From Clostridiales bacterium (GTDB lineage: Bacteria; Bacillota; Clostridia; Saccharofermentanales; Saccharofermentanaceae), in assembly GCA_017515465.1 (NCBI GenBank), contig JAFWFV010000022.1:1-42481 (forward strand): 42,481 nucleotides of DNA. The letters run 5' to 3'. Within the stretch, counting starts at the first letter, position 1. Each line of letters starts with the position of its first letter. Under the pieces are notes generated by a model. The model was not told the DNA's origin. It ran no database searches and worked only from the letters and a program-made list of their open reading frames with translations. Made by a program: the position numbers and the translations under genes. Positions 40,782 to 42,481 of this stretch are shown piece after piece.

Positions 40782-42481
40782 TCAATACTGTCCCGGCTTA
40801 TATGTCGGAACTATCTCCTGAACGTACTGCCTGATATTGCTTACGTCTTCCTTACTCTCGCTGTCCAGCTTGATGAGAGCTTCCCTGAGCTTGTCATCGT
40901 CCATGGGGATGGGCTCGCCTATGAAGATGAGCTTGTTATCCGTGGTCTGCATGCCCTCCTCGTCCATGAGCTTCTCCTCGTAGAGCTTCTCACCGGGTCT
41001 TAATCCTGTGTATTCGATCTTGATGTCGATGTCGGGCCTGAGGCCGGAGAGCTTGATGAAGTTCCTGGCCATGTCATCGATCTTGACGGGCTCGCCCATG
41101 TCGAGTACGAAGATCTCACCGCCCTTGGCATAGTAGGATGCCTGGAGCACCAGAGATACTGCCTCGGGGATGGTCATGAAGAACCTGATGATGTCCTTGT
41201 GTGTTACGGTAACGGGACCGCCTTCTGCGATCTGCTTCTTGAACAGAGGAACGACGGAGCCGTTGGATCCTAATACGTTTCCGAACCTGACCGCAACGAA
41301 TGAGGTGTTGTTGTCTGCCCTGTCCATCATCTGGATGATCATCTCGCAGATCCTCTTTGTGGCGCCCATGATGTTCGTGGGGTTGACCGCCTTGTCAGTG
41401 GAGATCAGGACGAACTTCTTGACTCCTGCCTCGGCTGCTGCCATGGCGGTCTTATATGTGCCCATTACGTTGTTCTTTACTGCTTCGTTAGGGCTGGTCT
41501 CCATGAGGGGCACGTGCTTGTGCGCTGCCGCATGGAAGACGATGTCAGGCTTATATTCCTGCATTACAGATTCGATCCTGTGTGTGTTCCTGACGGAACC
41601 GATCAGTGTGACAAGGTTCAGTCCCTTGTACTTTCTCAGGAGATCCTGCTCGATCTCGTATGCATTGTTCTCGTAGATATCGAATATGATCAGCTGACCC
41701 GGTCTGTGGGATGCGATCTGACGGCAGAGCTCGGAACCTATGGATCCGCCGCCTCCCGTAACGAGGATCGTCTTGCCCTTCAGCATGCTGAACACTTCCT
41801 CGTTATCGACTACAATGGGGTCTCTGCCCAGGAGGTCCGTGAGCTCGACATCTCGTACTGAGTTGATGCTGACCTCACCGTTTGCCAGCTGGTAAACGCC
41901 GGGGATTATCCTGAGCTTGCATCCTGTCTCCTTGCAGATGTTTAAGATCTCTGTCTTTTCCTTGCCGGGCAGAGAAGGCACTGCGAGGATTATGGTATCG
42001 ATCTTATAGTCTCTGGCAGCATCGAAGATCATCTCCCTGCCGCCGATGATGTGAACTCCGTAGAGGTCACGGCCTATCTTGTTGGGGCTGTCGTCGATGA
42101 TGCATACGGGCACCTGCCTGGCCATGGGGTTGTTCTTAAGTTCCCTGACCAGGATACTGCCTGCGTCGCCGCCTCCTATTATCATTACACGCTCTTCCTT
42201 GATCTTGCCATCTTCCTTTTTTTCAGAAACGGGAACGGACATATGCTGGTTTCTGACCATCCTGAAGAGACGGTAGGAGAACCTGATCATGACGTGAGCC
42301 ATCATTCCGAATACGGAACCGACCACGTAGAAGGAAATAGGCATCCTCATGCCAAGGAGGAGTGATGATACGACGAATATGGGAGCCAGGATGAGATACG
42401 AGGTAACGATGGCTGTTGCCTCCTCGATGCCTACGAACCTCCAGATGCTCCTGTAGATCTTGCGTATGTAGAAGACAGTGA
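40782..42481 (-). CDS. CapD/FlaA1-type nucleotide-sugar dehydratase, 5' end outside the window
   Basis: The frame stays open to the right edge. The first visible residues (T-V-F-Y-I-R-K-I-Y-R-S-I-W-R-F) belong to the membrane part of this family, so the ATG at 42350 is internal and not the start. After the visible membrane helices comes a small nucleotide-binding domain (V-M-I-I-G-G-G-D-A-G-S). The extended short-chain dehydrogenase domain follows, with V-T-G-G-G-G-S-I-G-S-E-L, S-T-D-K-A-V-N-P-T-N-I-M-G-A-T-K-R and F-G-N-V-L-G-S-N-G-S-V. In this group the catalytic Tyr of the usual Y-x-x-x-K is replaced, as here by M-G-A-T-K. It converts UDP-GlcNAc to a 4-keto-6-deoxy sugar for the repeat unit. 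Confidence 0.93.
   Translation of the reverse strand, partial: TVFYIRKIYRSIWRFVGIEEATAIVTSYLILAPIFVVSSLLLGMRMPISFYVVGSVFGMMAHVMIRFSYRLFRMVRNQHMSVPVSEKKEDGKIKEERVMIIGGGDAGSILVRELKNNPMARQVPVCIIDDSPNKIGRDLYGVHIIGGREMIFDAARDYKIDTIILAVPSLPGKEKTEILNICKETGCKLRIIPGVYQLANGEVSINSVRDVELTDLLGRDPIVVDNEEVFSMLKGKTILVTGGGGSIGSELCRQIASHRPGQLIIFDIYENNAYEIEQDLLRKYKGLNLVTLIGSVRNTHRIESVMQEYKPDIVFHAAAHKHVPLMETSPNEAVKNNVMGTYKTAMAAAEAGVKKFVLISTDKAVNPTNIMGATKRICEMIIQMMDRADNNTSFVAVRFGNVLGSNGSVVPLFKKQIAEGGPVTVTHKDIIRFFMTIPEAVSLVLQASYYAKGGEIFVLDMGEPVKIDDMARNFIKLSGLRPDIDIKIEYTGLRPGEKLYEEKLMDEEGMQTTDNKLIFIGEPIPMDDDKLREALIKLDSESKEDVSNIRQYVQEIVPTYKPGQY

Noticed and set aside
42350..42481. Start of the CapD-like gene at the ATG at 42350
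   Set aside because: The frame continues to the window edge with residues typical of the family's membrane domain, so the gene begins outside.

Overview
The window looks like a chromosomal segment of a Gram-positive anaerobe of the class Clostridia, probably a gut or rumen member of the Lachnospiraceae/Oscillospiraceae type. The grounds are: intermediate GC by eye, lipoprotein signal peptides with strong Shine-Dalgarno (SD) sites, clostridial surface domains, a SleB-type wall hydrolase, DUF4004/YhbD and DUF2975+YozG-type regulators, and secreted or lipid-anchored GH16 and GH3 enzymes. I see no phage, transposon, CRISPR, tRNA or rRNA. The only stretch above 300 bases without a gene is 13278-13753. 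It holds a terminator, a striking 63-bp tandem array and a strong promoter.

Layout. 1-436: mraZ (minus strand), the likely first gene of a division/cell-wall cluster beyond the left edge, with a candidate MraZ operator. 658-13277: a carbohydrate and surface block. It holds an intracellular GH43, a GH3 lipoprotein, a 1535-residue repeat-bearing secreted protein co-transcribed with a 402-residue secreted protein and a 34-residue peptide, a small membrane protein, and an AraC regulator divergent from a GH16 laminarinase-type lipoprotein. 13754-14568: a DUF2975/XRE pair. 14611-24095: a signalling block. It holds an EAL-PAS-PAS phosphodiesterase, a methyltransferase, and a three-gene operon (REC-GGDEF-degenerate GGDEF-REC, then a hybrid kinase with REC and HPt, then a hybrid kinase with REC fused to a complete DegV/FakB-type lipid-binding domain). 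24204-28600: an unknown lipoprotein, pyruvate kinase, and a SleB-type hydrolase whose apparent C-terminal half is out of frame. 28715-32572: a ParB-like/BMP-domain protein overlapping a metallophosphoesterase, then ArsR and DUF4004 regulators. 32721-42481: a nine-gene exopolysaccharide operon on the minus strand, still open at the right edge.

How the parts fit. The GH43, GH3 and GH16 enzymes suggest use of beta-glucans and hemicellulose, with GH16 probably controlled by the neighbouring AraC protein. The signalling block combines synthesis and breakdown of cyclic di-GMP with two phosphorelay kinases, one of which may sense fatty acids through its DegV domain. The right-hand operon makes and polymerises a surface polysaccharide. 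A link between the two is plausible but not shown.

The most unusual items are the kinase-receiver-DegV fusion, the diguanylate cyclase whose GGDEF catalytic motif and RxxD inhibitory motif lie in separate domains, the 63-bp array, a 49-nt element present at two convergent gene junctions, and the doubly damaged surface gene behind sleB. All functions are read from sequence patterns without database searches.
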